Shown here: positions 1 through 9,034 of the stretch, one piece after another
Layout: each line of letters begins with the position of its first letter
Position numbering within the stretch: position 1 is the first letter of the stretch
DNA from: Streptomyces sp. CB02261
GTDB lineage: Bacteria; Actinomycetota; Actinomycetes; Streptomycetales; Streptomycetaceae
DNA length: 64,000 bases
Direction: 5' to 3'
NCBI RefSeq assembly: GCF_001905665.1
Contig: NZ_LIVX01000014.1
Coordinates: 1-64,000 of the forward strand
Program-made: the position numbers and the translations under genes
The notes under the pieces: model-generated
Told to the model about the DNA's origin: nothing
The model's database searches: none
What the model saw: only the letters and a program-made list of their open reading frames with translations

Positions 1-1263
1 GATCGGGAGGGTGGAGGCGGTCGCGAAACGGCCGGCCAGCTCCTCCATGTCGGCGACGCCGTCGCGGCCCACGTAGTCCACGCACAGGTCGAGCATGTGC
101 GCGCCCTCGCGGATCTGGTCGCGGGCCATCTCGACGCAGTCGTCCCAGCGCGCTTCGAGCATCGCCTCGCGGAACTTTTTCGAGCCGTTGGCGTTGGTGC
201 GCTCGCCGATCGCCATGTACGCGGTGTCCTGGCGGAACGGCACGGTCTGGTAGAGCGAGGCGGCGCCGGGCTCCGGGCGGGGGTCGCGCGCGCCGGGGGT
301 GAGGCCCTGGACCCGCTCGACGACCTGGCGCAGGTGCTCCGGGGTCGTACCGCAGCAGCCGCCGATGAGGGAGAGGCCGTACTCGCGGACGAAGGTCTCC
401 TGGGCGTCGGCGAGCTCGGCGGGGCTGAGCGGGTAGTGGGCGCCGTCGGAGGTGAGGACGGGCAGGCCGGCGTTGGGCATGCAGGAGAGCGGAATGCGCG
501 AGTGGCGGGCGAGGTAGCGGAGGTGCTCGCTCATCTCGGCGGGGCCGGTGGCGCAGTTCAGTCCGATCATGTCGATGCCGAGCGGCTCCAGCGCGGTGAG
601 CGCGGCGCCGATCTCGGAGCCGAGGAGCATGGTGCCGGTCGTCTCGACGGTGACGGAGACGATCAGCGGCACGTCGGCGCCGAGGGCGTCGAGGGCGCGG
701 CGGGCGCCGATGACGGAGGACTTGGTCTGGAGCAGGTCCTGGGTGGTCTCGACGAGCAGGGCGTCGGCGCCGCCGGCGAGGAGGCCCTCGGCGTTCTGCT
801 GGTAGGCGTCGCGCAGCAGGGTGTAGGGGGCGTGGCCGAGGGTGGGGAGCTTGGTGCCGGGGCCGATGGAGCCGAGGACCCAGCGCTGGCGGCCGGTGGC
901 GGCGGTGAACTCGTCGGCGACCTCGCGGGCGATGCGCGCACCGGCCTCGGAGAGTTCGTGGACGCGCTCGGGGATGTCGTACTCCCCCAGGGCGGCGTGG
1001 TTGGCGCCGAAGGTGTTGGTCTCGACGCAGTCGACGCCGGCGGAGAAGTACTCCTGATGGACCGAACGGACGATGTCGGGCCGGGTGATGTTCAGGATCT
1101 CGTTGCATCCTTCGAGGTTCTGGAAGTCCTCGAGGGTGGGGTCCTGTGCCTGGAGCATGGTGCCCATGGCGCCGTCGGCGACGACCACTCGGCTGGCGAG
1201 TGCCTCGCGAAGGGCTGCGGCGCGGTTCCGGCTGTCTGCGGAAGGGGTCGGCAACGAGGCCAT
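1..1263 (-). CDS. metH: Cobalamin-dependent methionine synthase, N-terminal part (runs off left edge)
   Basis: MetH transfers a methyl group from 5-methyltetrahydrofolate through cobalamin to homocysteine in the cytoplasm. About 421 N-terminal residues are visible. They form the homocysteine-binding barrel, with zinc-ligand cysteines in GLNCATGP and in IGGCCGTTPEH (near residue 303), and then the start of the pterin-binding domain (IGERTNANGSKKF, near residue 355). The remaining pterin, cobalamin and activation domains lie outside the window. The ATG at 1263 starts MASLPTPSAD and fits Streptomyces MetH proteins. The gene is divergent from gylR. Confidence 0.95.
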   Translation of the reverse strand, partial: MASLPTPSADSRNRAAALREALASRVVVADGAMGTMLQAQDPTLEDFQNLEGCNEILNITRPDIVRSVHQEYFSAGVDCVETNTFGANHAALGEYDIPERVHELSEAGARIAREVADEFTAATGRQRWVLGSIGPGTKLPTLGHAPYTLLRDAYQQNAEGLLAGGADALLVETTQDLLQTKSSVIGARRALDALGADVPLIVSVTVETTGTMLLGSEIGAALTALEPLGIDMIGLNCATGPAEMSEHLRYLARHSRIPLSCMPNAGLPVLTSDGAHYPLSPAELADAQETFVREYGLSLIGGCCGTTPEHLRQVVERVQGLTPGARDPRPEPGAASLYQTVPFRQDTAYMAIGERTNANGSKKFREAMLEARWDDCVEMARDQIREGAHMLDLCVDYVGRDGVADMEELAGRFATASTLPI

Positions 1264-1300
1264 GGATGAGCTCCCTGGGATGCGACGGCTGTCGGCTTTG

Positions 1301-1320
1301 CACCCCCGGTGGAGGGCGCA
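1301..1320 (-). promoter_or_regulatory. Stem-loop in the metH leader
   Basis: Read on the minus strand this is an 8-bp GC-rich stem with one or two G-U pairs and a CACC loop. It lies about 37 nt before the metH start. I could not match the leader to a cobalamin, SAM or SAH riboswitch consensus by eye. It may be a local control element or chance structure in GC-rich DNA. Confidence 0.25.
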
Positions 1321-1463
1321 CGGGCCCAGCGTAACCGCGCTCGGGCCGGGGTGGACAAGGCGTCCCACGGGGCGGACGGCATCCTGTGTGCGGGGACTCC
1401 CGGTCCGGCCCGTTCTTGTCCGACACTGTCATGTGTGACACAAGGTCGGCATCGACCGATAGT

Positions 1464-1480
1464 GTTCAGCATTGTCGAAC
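1464..1480. promoter_or_regulatory. Candidate GylR operator at gylR
   Basis: The sequence is GTTC-N9-GAAC and contains GCATTGTCGAACA (1469-1481). A nearly identical block, GCATTGCCGAACA, lies upstream of glpF at 2385-2397 (12 of 13 bases match). Shared presence at gylR and at the glycerol operon suggests a binding site for GylR, which is known to repress both itself and glycerol uptake genes in Streptomyces. Confidence 0.45.
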
Positions 1481-1505
1481 AACGTGAGAGGGAGAAGGCC
1501 GGGCG

Positions 1506-2270
1506 ATGGCGAAGAACATCCAGTCGCTTGAACGGGCGGCGGCCATGCTGCGACTGCTCGCGGGCGGCGAGCGCCGGCTCGGCCTGTCGGACATCGCGTC
1601 CACGCTCGGGCTCGCCAAGGGCACCGCCCACGGCATCCTCCGCACCCTCCAGGCCGAGGGCTTCGTCGAGCAGGAGGCGGCCTCGGGCCGCTATCAGCTC
1701 GGCGCGGAGCTCCTGCGCCTCGGCAACAGCTATCTGGACGTGCACGAGCTGCGGGCGCGGGCCCTGGTCTGGACGGACGACCTGGCCCGGTCCAGCGGCG
1801 AGAGCGTGCACCTGGGGGTGCTGCACCTGAAGGGCGTGCTGATCGTCCACCACGTCTTCCGGCCGGACGACAGCCGCCAGGTCCTGGAGGTGGGGGCCAT
1901 GCAGCCGCTGCACTCCACGGCGCTGGGCAAGGTCCTCTCGGCGTACGACCCGGTGGCGCACAGCGAGGTGCTGGAGGTCGAGCGGGAGGCGTTCACCCCC
2001 CGGACGACCACGGAGCCGGTGGCCTTCGAGTCGCTGCTCGACATGACGCGGGCCCGGGGCTGGGCCGCGGACGTGGAGGAGACCTGGGAGGGCGTGGCCT
2101 CGGTGGCGGCGCCGATCCACGACCGGCGCCGGATGCCGGTGGGCGCGGTGGCGGTCACGGGCGCCGTGGAGCGGCTCTGCCCCGGTGGGGAGCTGCGCGC
2201 GGAGCTGGTGGCGGCGGTACGGGACTGCGCCCGCGCGGTGTCCCGGGATCTGGGGGCCGGACGCTTCTGA
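1506..2270 (+). CDS. gylR: IclR-family repressor of the glycerol operon
   Basis: The 254-residue protein has an N-terminal winged helix-turn-helix (about residues 5-65, with LSDIASTLGLAKGTAHGIL) and a C-terminal IclR effector domain (HSTALGKVLSAY, and VASVAAPIHDRR near the end). It lies directly upstream of glpFKD, as GylR does in other Streptomyces, where it represses glycerol genes until an inducer (glycerol or glycerol-3-phosphate) is present. The ATG at 1506 is preceded by a purine-rich GGGAGAAGG. A hairpin terminator separates it from glpF. Confidence 0.92.
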   Translation: MAKNIQSLERAAAMLRLLAGGERRLGLSDIASTLGLAKGTAHGILRTLQAEGFVEQEAASGRYQLGAELLRLGNSYLDVHELRARALVWTDDLARSSGESVHLGVLHLKGVLIVHHVFRPDDSRQVLEVGAMQPLHSTALGKVLSAYDPVAHSEVLEVEREAFTPRTTTEPVAFESLLDMTRARGWAADVEETWEGVASVAAPIHDRRRMPVGAVAVTGAVERLCPGGELRAELVAAVRDCARAVSRDLGAGRF

Positions 2271-2288
2271 GTCCTCCCCGTACGCCTG

Positions 2289-2325
2289 AACCCGCCGGTA
2301 ACGATCCTGCCATCGGCGGGTTTTT
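2289..2325 (+). terminator. Intrinsic terminator after gylR
   Basis: The arms AACCCGCCG and CGGCGGGTT form a 9-bp stem around a 16-nt loop, and the right arm runs into five T residues. It lies 19 bp after the gylR stop codon. Confidence 0.8.
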
Positions 2326-2372
2326 CGCATCCCGGACCCTTGACGCGCTGTTGACCTGAGGGCAAAACTTCC

Positions 2373-2409
2373 GTTCACCGGTCGGCATTGCCGAACACCT
2401 AACGGCAAT
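2373..2409. promoter_or_regulatory. Candidate GylR operator(s) before glpF
   Basis: Two overlapping inverted repeats are visible: GTTC (2373-2376) with GAAC (2393-2396), and ATTGCCG (2387-2393) with CGGCAAT (2403-2409). The central GCATTGCCGAACA is shared with the site before gylR. A promoter should lie here, but I cannot fix its -35/-10 with confidence; TAGAGT at 2416-2421 is a possible -10. Confidence 0.45.
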
Positions 2410-2522
2410 ACGCGCTAGAGTGTGGCAGTGCCAAGGGCCGGTGACGCCCTCACACGAGGGCGCGAACCACCGGAGGGACCCGGGGTTCGCCTTCCCCTGG
2501 ACGAAGGACAAAGGAGTCGCGG

Positions 2523-3281
2523 GTGTCCAGCTCCGACATCTTCCTCGGCGAGACCATCGGTACCGCCGTTCTCATTCTGCTCGGCGGCGGTGTGTGCGCC
2601 GCCGTCACGCTCAAGGGCTCCAAGGCCCGCAACGCGGGCTGGCTCGCGATCACCTTCGGGTGGGGCTTCGCCGTCATGACGGCCGTCTACATGACGGCTT
2701 CCCTCTCGGGCGCCCATCTGAACCCCGCCGTCACGGTCGGCATCGCGATCAAGGACGGGGAGTGGGGCAACGTCCCCGTCTACTTCGCGGGCCAGATGCT
2801 CGGCGCCATGATCGGCGCGGCGTTGGTCTGGGTGGCCTACTACGGCCAGTTCCAGGCGCACCTCGACGACCCCGAGGCCTCGGGCCAGAAGCCGATCGAG
2901 GGCCCCGGCCCGGTGCTCGGCGTCTTCTCCACCGGCCCCGAGATCCGGAACACCTGGCAGAACCTGGCCACCGAGATCATCGGCACCGTCGTGCTCGTCC
3001 TGGCCGTGCTCACCCAGGGCCTGAACGACAGCGGCAAGGGCCTCGGCGTCATAGGCGCCCTGATCACCGCGTTCGTCGTCGTCTCCATCGGCCTCTCGCT
3101 CGGTGGCCCGACCGGCTACGCGATCAACCCGGCCCGTGACCTCGGCCCGCGCATCGTGCACGCGCTGCTTCCCCTGAAGCACAAGGGCGGCTCCGACTGG
3201 AGCTACGCCTGGATCCCGGTCGCAGGTCCACTGATCGGTGGAGCCCTCGCCGCGGGTATCTACACCCTCGCGTTCGCCTGA
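2523..3281 (+). CDS. glpF: Glycerol uptake facilitator (aquaglyceroporin)
   Basis: This MIP-family channel lets glycerol cross the membrane. The 252-residue protein has six predicted membrane helices and the two half-helix NPA motifs, HLNPAVT (Asn near residue 67) and AINPARD (Asn near 202). The Asp after the second NPA-Arg is typical of glycerol-conducting members. The GTG start at 2523 is supported by AAGGAG at 2511-2516. It is the first gene of the operon with glpK and glpD. An insert of about 25 residues rich in Gly and Pro follows the third helix. Confidence 0.93.
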   Translation: MSSSDIFLGETIGTAVLILLGGGVCAAVTLKGSKARNAGWLAITFGWGFAVMTAVYMTASLSGAHLNPAVTVGIAIKDGEWGNVPVYFAGQMLGAMIGAALVWVAYYGQFQAHLDDPEASGQKPIEGPGPVLGVFSTGPEIRNTWQNLATEIIGTVVLVLAVLTQGLNDSGKGLGVIGALITAFVVVSIGLSLGGPTGYAINPARDLGPRIVHALLPLKHKGGSDWSYAWIPVAGPLIGGALAAGIYTLAFA

Positions 3282-3316
3282 GCCGTCCTTCCTCCAGACT
3301 TCCCCAGGAGCACACC

Positions 3317-4843
3317 GTGACCGACGCCCACACCTCCGGCCCCTTCATCGCGGCCATCGACCAGGGCACCACCTCCTCCCGCTGCATCGTCTTCGACAAG
3401 GACGGCCGGATCGTCTCGGTCGACCAGAAGGAGCACGAGCAGATCTTCCCGAAGCCCGGCTGGGTCGAGCACGACGCCGCCGAGATCTGGACCAACGTCC
3501 AGGAGGTGGTGGCCGGAGCCCTGGAGAAGGGCGGCATCGCCGCCGCCGACGTCAAGGCCATCGGCATCACCAACCAGCGCGAGACCACCCTGCTCTGGGA
3601 CAAGAACACCGGTGAGCCCGTCCACAACGCCCTCGTCTGGCAGGACACCCGCACCGACGCCCTCTGCAAGGAGCTCGGCCGCAACGTCGGCCAGGACCGC
3701 TTCCGCCGCGAGACCGGCCTGCCGCTGGCGAGCTACTTCGCCGGCCCGAAGATCCGCTGGATGCTCGACAACGTCGAGGGCCTGCGCGAGCGCGCCGAGG
3801 CCGGCGACATCCTCTTCGGCACCATGGACTCCTGGGTCATCTGGAACCTGACCGGCGGCGCCGACGGCGGCGTGCACGTCACCGACGTCACCAACGCCTC
3901 GCGCACCATGCTGATGAACCTGCACACGCTGGCCTGGGACGAGAAGATCGCGGAGTCGATGGGGGTCCCCCTCAACGTCCTCCCCGAGATCCGCTCCTCC
4001 GCCGAGATCTACGGCCACGTCAAGGACGGGGCCCTCGCCGGCGTCCCGGTCGCCTCCGCGCTCGGTGACCAGCAGGCCGCCCTCTTCGGGCAGACCTGTT
4101 TCGCCGAGGGCGAGGCCAAGTCCACGTACGGCACCGGCACCTTCATGCTGATGAACACCGGTGACAAGATCATCAACTCCTATAGCGGCCTGCTGACCAC
4201 GGTCGGCTACCAGATCGGCGACTCCAAGCCGGTCTACGCCCTGGAGGGCTCGATCGCCGTCACCGGTTCGCTGGTGCAGTGGATGCGCGACCAGATGGGC
4301 CTGATCAAGTCCGCGGCCGAGATCGAGACCCTCGCGTCCTCGGTCGAGGACAACGGCGGCGCCTACTTCGTGCCGGCCTTCTCCGGCCTGTTCGCCCCGT
4401 ACTGGCGCTCCGACGCCCGCGGCGTGATCGCCGGCCTCACCCGGTACGTCACCAAGGCGCACATCGCCCGTGCCGTGCTGGAGGCCACCGCCTGGCAGAC
4501 CCGCGAGATCACCGACGCCATGACGAAGGACTCCGGCGTCGAACTGACCGCGCTCAAGGTCGACGGCGGCATGACCTCCAACAACCTGCTGATGCAGACC
4601 CTCTCGGACTTCCTGGACGCGCCCGTCGTGCGCCCGATGGTCGCCGAGACCACCTGCCTCGGTGCCGCCTACGCCGCCGGCCTGGCCGTCGGCTTCTGGC
4701 CGGACACCGACGCGCTGCGCGCCAACTGGCGCCGCGCCGCGGAATGGACCCCTCGCATGGACGCCGACAGGCGTGACAGCGAGTACAAGAGCTGGCTCAA
4801 GGCCGTGGAGCGGACCATGGGCTGGATCGAGGACGAGGAGTAA
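3317..4843 (+). CDS. glpK: Glycerol kinase
   Basis: The enzyme phosphorylates glycerol with ATP to glycerol-3-phosphate in the cytoplasm, trapping what GlpF lets in. The 508-residue FGGY-family protein has the N-terminal phosphate loop AAIDQGTTSSRCIVFD, the substrate-site NQRETT, and the C-terminal KVDGGMTSNNLLMQ. Its length is normal for GlpK. The GTG start at 3317 follows CAGGAGCACACC. It lies 35 bp after glpF and 5 bp before glpD, so the three are surely cotranscribed. Confidence 0.95.
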   Translation: MTDAHTSGPFIAAIDQGTTSSRCIVFDKDGRIVSVDQKEHEQIFPKPGWVEHDAAEIWTNVQEVVAGALEKGGIAAADVKAIGITNQRETTLLWDKNTGEPVHNALVWQDTRTDALCKELGRNVGQDRFRRETGLPLASYFAGPKIRWMLDNVEGLRERAEAGDILFGTMDSWVIWNLTGGADGGVHVTDVTNASRTMLMNLHTLAWDEKIAESMGVPLNVLPEIRSSAEIYGHVKDGALAGVPVASALGDQQAALFGQTCFAEGEAKSTYGTGTFMLMNTGDKIINSYSGLLTTVGYQIGDSKPVYALEGSIAVTGSLVQWMRDQMGLIKSAAEIETLASSVEDNGGAYFVPAFSGLFAPYWRSDARGVIAGLTRYVTKAHIARAVLEATAWQTREITDAMTKDSGVELTALKVDGGMTSNNLLMQTLSDFLDAPVVRPMVAETTCLGAAYAAGLAVGFWPDTDALRANWRRAAEWTPRMDADRRDSEYKSWLKAVERTMGWIEDEE

Positions 4844-4848
4844 GACAC

Positions 4849-6453
4849 ATGACCACCCTGCAGAGCGTCCCTGCCCTCGGGACGCACCCGGCGTCCGGCT
4901 CCCTCCCGAGCCGCGCCGAGACCCGGGACCGGCTTTCCAAGGCGACGTACGACCTCCTGGTGATCGGCGGCGGCATCCTGGGCATCTCCACCGCCTGGCA
5001 CGCCGCGCAGTCGGGCCTGCGGGTGGCCCTGGTGGACGCCGGCGACTTCGCCGGCGCCACCTCCTCCGCCTCCTCGAAGCTCCTCCACGGCGGTCTGCGC
5101 TACCTGCAGACCGGCGCGGTGAAGCTGGTGGCGGAGAACCACTTCGAGCGGCGTGCGGTCTCCCGCCAGGTGGCACCGCACCTCGCCAACCCCCTCACCT
5201 TCTACCTGCCCGTCTACAAGGGCGGCCCGCACGGCGCGGCCAAGCTCGGCGCCGGCGTCTTCGCGTACAGCGCCCTGTCGGCGTTCGGCGACGGCGTCGG
5301 ACACCTGCTCTCCCCCGCCAAGGCCGCGCAGGACGTGCCGGAGCTGCGGACCGACAACCTGAAGGCCGTGGCCGTCTACGGCGACGACCAGATGAACGAC
5401 GCCCGCATGGCCCTGATGACGGTCCGCGCGGCGGTGGACGCCGGTGCCACCGTCCTCAACCACGCCGAGGTCACCGGACTGCGCTTCACCCGCGGCCGGG
5501 TCACCGGCGCCGAGCTCAAGGACCGCACCAGCGGCGACGAGTTCGGCGTGAGCGCCCGTCTGGTGCTCAACGCGACCGGCCCGTGGGTCGACCACCTGCG
5601 GAAGATGGAGGACCCGAACGCGGCCCCCTCCATCCGCCTCTCCAAGGGCGCGCACCTGGTCCTCAAGCGGACCTCGCCGTGGAAGGCCGCCCTGGCCACC
5701 CCGATCGACAAGTACCGCATCACGTTCGCGCTCCCCTGGGAGGACATGCTGCTGCTCGGTACCACCGACGAGGAGTACGAGGGCGACCCCGGCCAGGTCG
5801 AGGTCACCGAGAAGGACACCGCCCAGATACTGGACGAGGCCGCCTTCTCCATCCGCGACCAGCAGCTGTCGCGCGACCTGATCACCTACGCCTTCGCCGG
5901 CCTGCGGGTGCTGCCGGGCGGTCCCGGGGACACCTCCAAGGCCAAGCGCGAGACGGTCGTCACCGAGGGCCGCGGCGGCATGCTGTCGGTGGCCGGCGGC
6001 AAGTGGACGACCTTCCGCCACATCGGCCGTACGGTGATGAGGAAGCTGGAGCAGCTTCCCGGGCACCCGCTGGGCGAGGACTACGAGTCGGTGTCGACGC
6101 TGCCGAAGCGGCTGCCGCTGCCCGGCATCGCCAACCCGAACGCGGTCGCGCACCGGCTGCTCGTCGACGGTCCCGCCCCCGGCCCCCGGATGGCCGCCGA
6201 CACCGCCAAGCACCTGGCGACGCACTACGGTTCGCTCTCCTTCGACATCGCGCGCATGGCGAACGACAACCCTGACCTGGCCCGCCGCATCCACCCGGAC
6301 GCGCCGGAGATCTGGGCGCAGGTCGCCTACGCCCGTGACCACGAGTGGGCCGAGACGGCGGACGACGTGCTGCGCCGCCGTACGACGCTGACCATCCGCG
6401 GTCTGGCGACGGACGAGATCCGCGCCGACGTCGAGAAGATGCTCGGCAAGTAG
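4849..6453 (+). CDS. glpD: Aerobic glycerol-3-phosphate dehydrogenase
   Basis: This FAD enzyme oxidises glycerol-3-phosphate to dihydroxyacetone phosphate and passes electrons to the respiratory quinone pool. The 534-residue protein has the FAD dinucleotide fold DLLVIGGGILGISTAW near residue 40, SSKLLHGGLRYLQ, and the C-terminal GGKWTTFRHIG followed by the DAO C-terminal domain. Its ribosome site (GAGGAG) lies inside the end of glpK, indicating translational coupling. It completes the glycerol operon. Confidence 0.95.
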   Translation: MTTLQSVPALGTHPASGSLPSRAETRDRLSKATYDLLVIGGGILGISTAWHAAQSGLRVALVDAGDFAGATSSASSKLLHGGLRYLQTGAVKLVAENHFERRAVSRQVAPHLANPLTFYLPVYKGGPHGAAKLGAGVFAYSALSAFGDGVGHLLSPAKAAQDVPELRTDNLKAVAVYGDDQMNDARMALMTVRAAVDAGATVLNHAEVTGLRFTRGRVTGAELKDRTSGDEFGVSARLVLNATGPWVDHLRKMEDPNAAPSIRLSKGAHLVLKRTSPWKAALATPIDKYRITFALPWEDMLLLGTTDEEYEGDPGQVEVTEKDTAQILDEAAFSIRDQQLSRDLITYAFAGLRVLPGGPGDTSKAKRETVVTEGRGGMLSVAGGKWTTFRHIGRTVMRKLEQLPGHPLGEDYESVSTLPKRLPLPGIANPNAVAHRLLVDGPAPGPRMAADTAKHLATHYGSLSFDIARMANDNPDLARRIHPDAPEIWAQVAYARDHEWAETADDVLRRRTTLTIRGLATDEIRADVEKMLGK

Positions 6454-6487
6454 GACGCACGCGTACGCGTGAAGTCCGCTGCGCGCA

Positions 6488-6516
6488 GGGGCGGTTCCTC
6501 CTCGGAGGGCCGCCCC
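6488..6516 (+). terminator. Hairpin after the glycerol operon
   Basis: GGGGCGG pairs with CCGCCCC, and the stem is extended inward by weaker pairs. There is no T run, which is common for Streptomyces terminators. It lies 34 bp after glpD. Confidence 0.5.
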
Positions 6517-6574
6517 CGCGGCGTGCCACACGCCGTCCACGCCGCCGCAACACTCGGCGCGCAGAGTGGGACGC

Positions 6575-7636
6575 ATGAAGTTTCAGGTGCTCTCGATCGT
6601 CCACCACTCCCCGCACCCGCTCTCCGGTGAACTCCTCTCCGCCGCCGACCGGTTGGAGCAGGTCGTCACGCTCGGCGAGCACGCCGAACGGCTGGGCTTC
6701 GACGCGTACGCCGTCGGGGAACGGCACGCGGGCCCGTTCCTCTCCTCCGCTCCGACCGTGCTGCTCGCCGCGCTCGCCGCCCGCACGACCCGCATCCGGC
6801 TGCTCACCGGCGTCACCGTGGTCGCGATCCTCGATCCGGTCCGGGTCGCCGAGGACTACGCGACGCTCGACCAGCTCTCCCGGGGGCGGCTCGAACTCGT
6901 CGTCGGCAAGGGCGCGGAGGCCGGTCACTTCGACCTCTTCGGCCTCGACGAGGAGCGCCAGTGGGACCTCCAGAAGGAGAAGTACGAGCTGCTGCGCCGC
7001 CTCTGGACGGAGGAGGGCGTCGACTGGGAGGGCGAGTTCCGGCCGCCGCTGAAGAACGTCACCACGGTGCCGCGCCCCTACGCCGGTCCGCCCCGGATCT
7101 GGCACGGCTCGGCCACCAGCCTCAACTCCCCCGAGCTCGCGGCGAGACACGGCGACCCGCTCTTCACCGCCAACGCGATCCAGCCCCGTGAGGCGTACGC
7201 GCGGCTCATCGCCCACTACCGCGAGAAGTTCGAGGAGTACGGCCACGACCCGGCCCACGCGCGCGTGGCGGCCGGTTCCGGCGGACTGCTCATCGCCGAC
7301 ACCCCCGAGCGGGCGGTGGCCCGTTACAAGGACCTGTACGAGGCGAAGGTGCGGCAGAGCTTCAGGCCCGCGCTGGAGGGCAAGGCGGGCTACAACACCC
7401 CGTTCCGCACGATCGAGGACGCGATCGCCGACGGCCCCCAGCTGATCGGCTCGCCGCAGCAGATCATCGACAAGCTCCTCGGCTACCACGCGCATTACGG
7501 TCACGACCTGCAGTCCGTCACGGTCGACACCTTCGGGCAGTCGACGGCCGAGCAGATCGAGACGCTCCAGCGCTTCGCCGATGAGATCGCGCCCGTGGTC
7601 CGCAGGGAGGCGCCGAGCACGCTCTGGGAGGAGTGA
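6575..7636 (+). CDS. LLM-class flavin-dependent oxidoreductase
   Basis: The 353-residue protein is a luciferase-like TIM barrel. Visible family signatures are HAERLGFDAYAVGERHA near the N-terminus, TGVTVVAILDPVRVAEDYATLDQLS, and GSPQQIIDKLL in the C-terminal third. These enzymes use FMNH2 or F420 as hydride donor, but the substrate cannot be told from sequence. I chose the ATG at 6575 (MKFQVLSIVHH); a GTG lies 9 bp upstream. No clear ribosome site is present, so the mRNA may be leaderless. Confidence 0.8.
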   Translation: MKFQVLSIVHHSPHPLSGELLSAADRLEQVVTLGEHAERLGFDAYAVGERHAGPFLSSAPTVLLAALAARTTRIRLLTGVTVVAILDPVRVAEDYATLDQLSRGRLELVVGKGAEAGHFDLFGLDEERQWDLQKEKYELLRRLWTEEGVDWEGEFRPPLKNVTTVPRPYAGPPRIWHGSATSLNSPELAARHGDPLFTANAIQPREAYARLIAHYREKFEEYGHDPAHARVAAGSGGLLIADTPERAVARYKDLYEAKVRQSFRPALEGKAGYNTPFRTIEDAIADGPQLIGSPQQIIDKLLGYHAHYGHDLQSVTVDTFGQSTAEQIETLQRFADEIAPVVRREAPSTLWEE

Positions 7637-7777
7637 GACCGCCGTGTGCGGAGGCGAGTTCCTGGGTAGTCGATCAAGGCCGCACGGGTTTTCGGGGAAG
7701 TCCGGGGGCTGCGGGCGGACCTCCGGAAAGCCTTAAGGTTGGTCCGTACGACAGGAACTTCGAAAAGGAGGCGCTGG

Positions 7778-8884
7778 GTGATCGAGCTCGAGGGGGTACC
7801 CGAGCTGATCGACCCGGTCATGGTGGCCGCGTTCGAAGGCTGGAACGACGCCGGCGACGCCGCCTCCACCGCGGTCGCCCACCTGGACCGGGAATGGAAG
7901 GGCGAGGTGTTCGCGGCGCTCGACGCCGAGGACTACTACGACTTCCAGGTCAACCGGCCCACGGTCTTCCTGGAGAACGGCGTGCGGAAGATCACCTGGC
8001 CGACGACACGGCTCTCCGTGGTCAGGGTCGGCGGCGACAAGCCCCGTGACCTGGTGCTGGTGCGCGGGATCGAGCCGTCGATGCGCTGGCGCTCCTTCTG
8101 CAACGAGATCCTCGCCTTCGCCCACGAACTGGGCGTGGAGATGGTCGTGATCCTGGGCGCGCTGCTCGGGGACACCCCGCACACCCGGCCGGTCCCCGTC
8201 AGCGGGGTGACCTCCGACCCGGACCTCGCGCGCACGATGGACCTGGAGGAGACCCGGTACGAGGGCCCGACGGGCATCGTGGGCATCCTCCAGGAGGCGT
8301 GCACCCACGCGGGCGTGCCGGCGGTGAGCCTGTGGGCCGCGGTGCCGCACTACGTGTCGCAGCCGCCGAACCCGAAGGCGACGCTGGCGCTCCTCAACCG
8401 GCTGGAGGACCTGATCGGTCTGCGCATCCCGCTCGGCGAGCTGCCCGAGGACGCGCGGGCCTGGCAGGTGGGCGTGGACCAGCTGGCCGCCGAGGACAGC
8501 GAGGTGGCCGAGTACGTGCAGACCCTGGAGGAGGCCCGCGACACGGCGGAGCTGCCGGAGGCCTCGGGCGAGGCCATCGCGCGCGAGTTCGAGCGGTATC
8601 TGCGGCGCCGTGAGCCGGGCAGCGGTCCGGGGCCGGGTGTGGCGACGGACGGCGGCGACTCACCGTTCCTGCGGGAGGCCGGCGGCCGTACGAGGCCCCC
8701 GAAGCCGGAGCAGCCGGGACCGGAGGCGGTACCGGGCACGGAGACGCCTCCGACGCCGGACGCGACGGACTCGGAAGGCGCGGGTCCGGAAGCCGCGGCG
8801 TCCGAGCAGGGCGACGACGGCTCGCGCGGGGCCGACGGGCCCGAGCCCCCCGCCGAGGGCGCGGGCGACGACACCGAGAAGTGA
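7778..8884 (+). CDS. PAC2-family protein (proteasome assembly chaperone-like)
   Basis: The N-terminal 270 residues form a PAC2 domain (PELIDPVMVAAFEGWNDAG; GALLGDTPHTRPVP; SLWAAVPHYVSQPPNPKATL). About 100 residues of low-complexity Gly/Pro/Glu-rich tail follow. Actinobacterial PAC2 proteins are conserved near mshC, and some are linked to proteasome genes, but their role is not settled. The GTG start at 7778 is set by a strong AAAGGAGG at 7764-7771; an upstream in-frame start at 7739 would bury that site. The gene converges with mshC. Confidence 0.85.
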   Translation: MIELEGVPELIDPVMVAAFEGWNDAGDAASTAVAHLDREWKGEVFAALDAEDYYDFQVNRPTVFLENGVRKITWPTTRLSVVRVGGDKPRDLVLVRGIEPSMRWRSFCNEILAFAHELGVEMVVILGALLGDTPHTRPVPVSGVTSDPDLARTMDLEETRYEGPTGIVGILQEACTHAGVPAVSLWAAVPHYVSQPPNPKATLALLNRLEDLIGLRIPLGELPEDARAWQVGVDQLAAEDSEVAEYVQTLEEARDTAELPEASGEAIAREFERYLRRREPGSGPGPGVATDGGDSPFLREAGGRTRPPKPEQPGPEAVPGTETPPTPDATDSEGAGPEAAASEQGDDGSRGADGPEPPAEGAGDDTEK

Positions 8885-8886
8885 CC

Positions 8887-8921
8887 GTACGGGAGGGGTG
8901 GCGCGGCCGCCCCTCCCGTAC
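8887..8921 (+). terminator. Hairpin after the PAC2 gene
   Basis: GTACGGGAGGGG and CCCCTCCCGTAC form a perfect 12-bp stem three bases after the stop codon. A second hairpin follows at 8965. Confidence 0.6.
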
Positions 8922-8964
8922 CGCGTGGAGCCGGTCGCGACCCGCACCGCGCACCCGGTCGAAA

Positions 8965-9004
8965 GCCACCGCCCCCGGACTCGTCGGAGTCCGGGGGCGG
9001 TGGC
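8965..9004. terminator. Bidirectional terminator between PAC2 gene and mshC
   Basis: GCCACCGCCCCCGGACT pairs perfectly with AGTCCGGGGGCGGTGGC, giving 17 bp around a 6-nt loop. It lies between two convergent genes, so it can stop transcription from both. Confidence 0.75.
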
Positions 9005-9034
9005 GTACGAGCCGGCCAGGGCTGGGCGCCCTCG

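Noticed and set aside
1264..1505. Cobalamin or SAM riboswitch before metH
   Set aside because: I see no B12-box (GCCACTG) or SAM riboswitch core; only one simple hairpin is visible.
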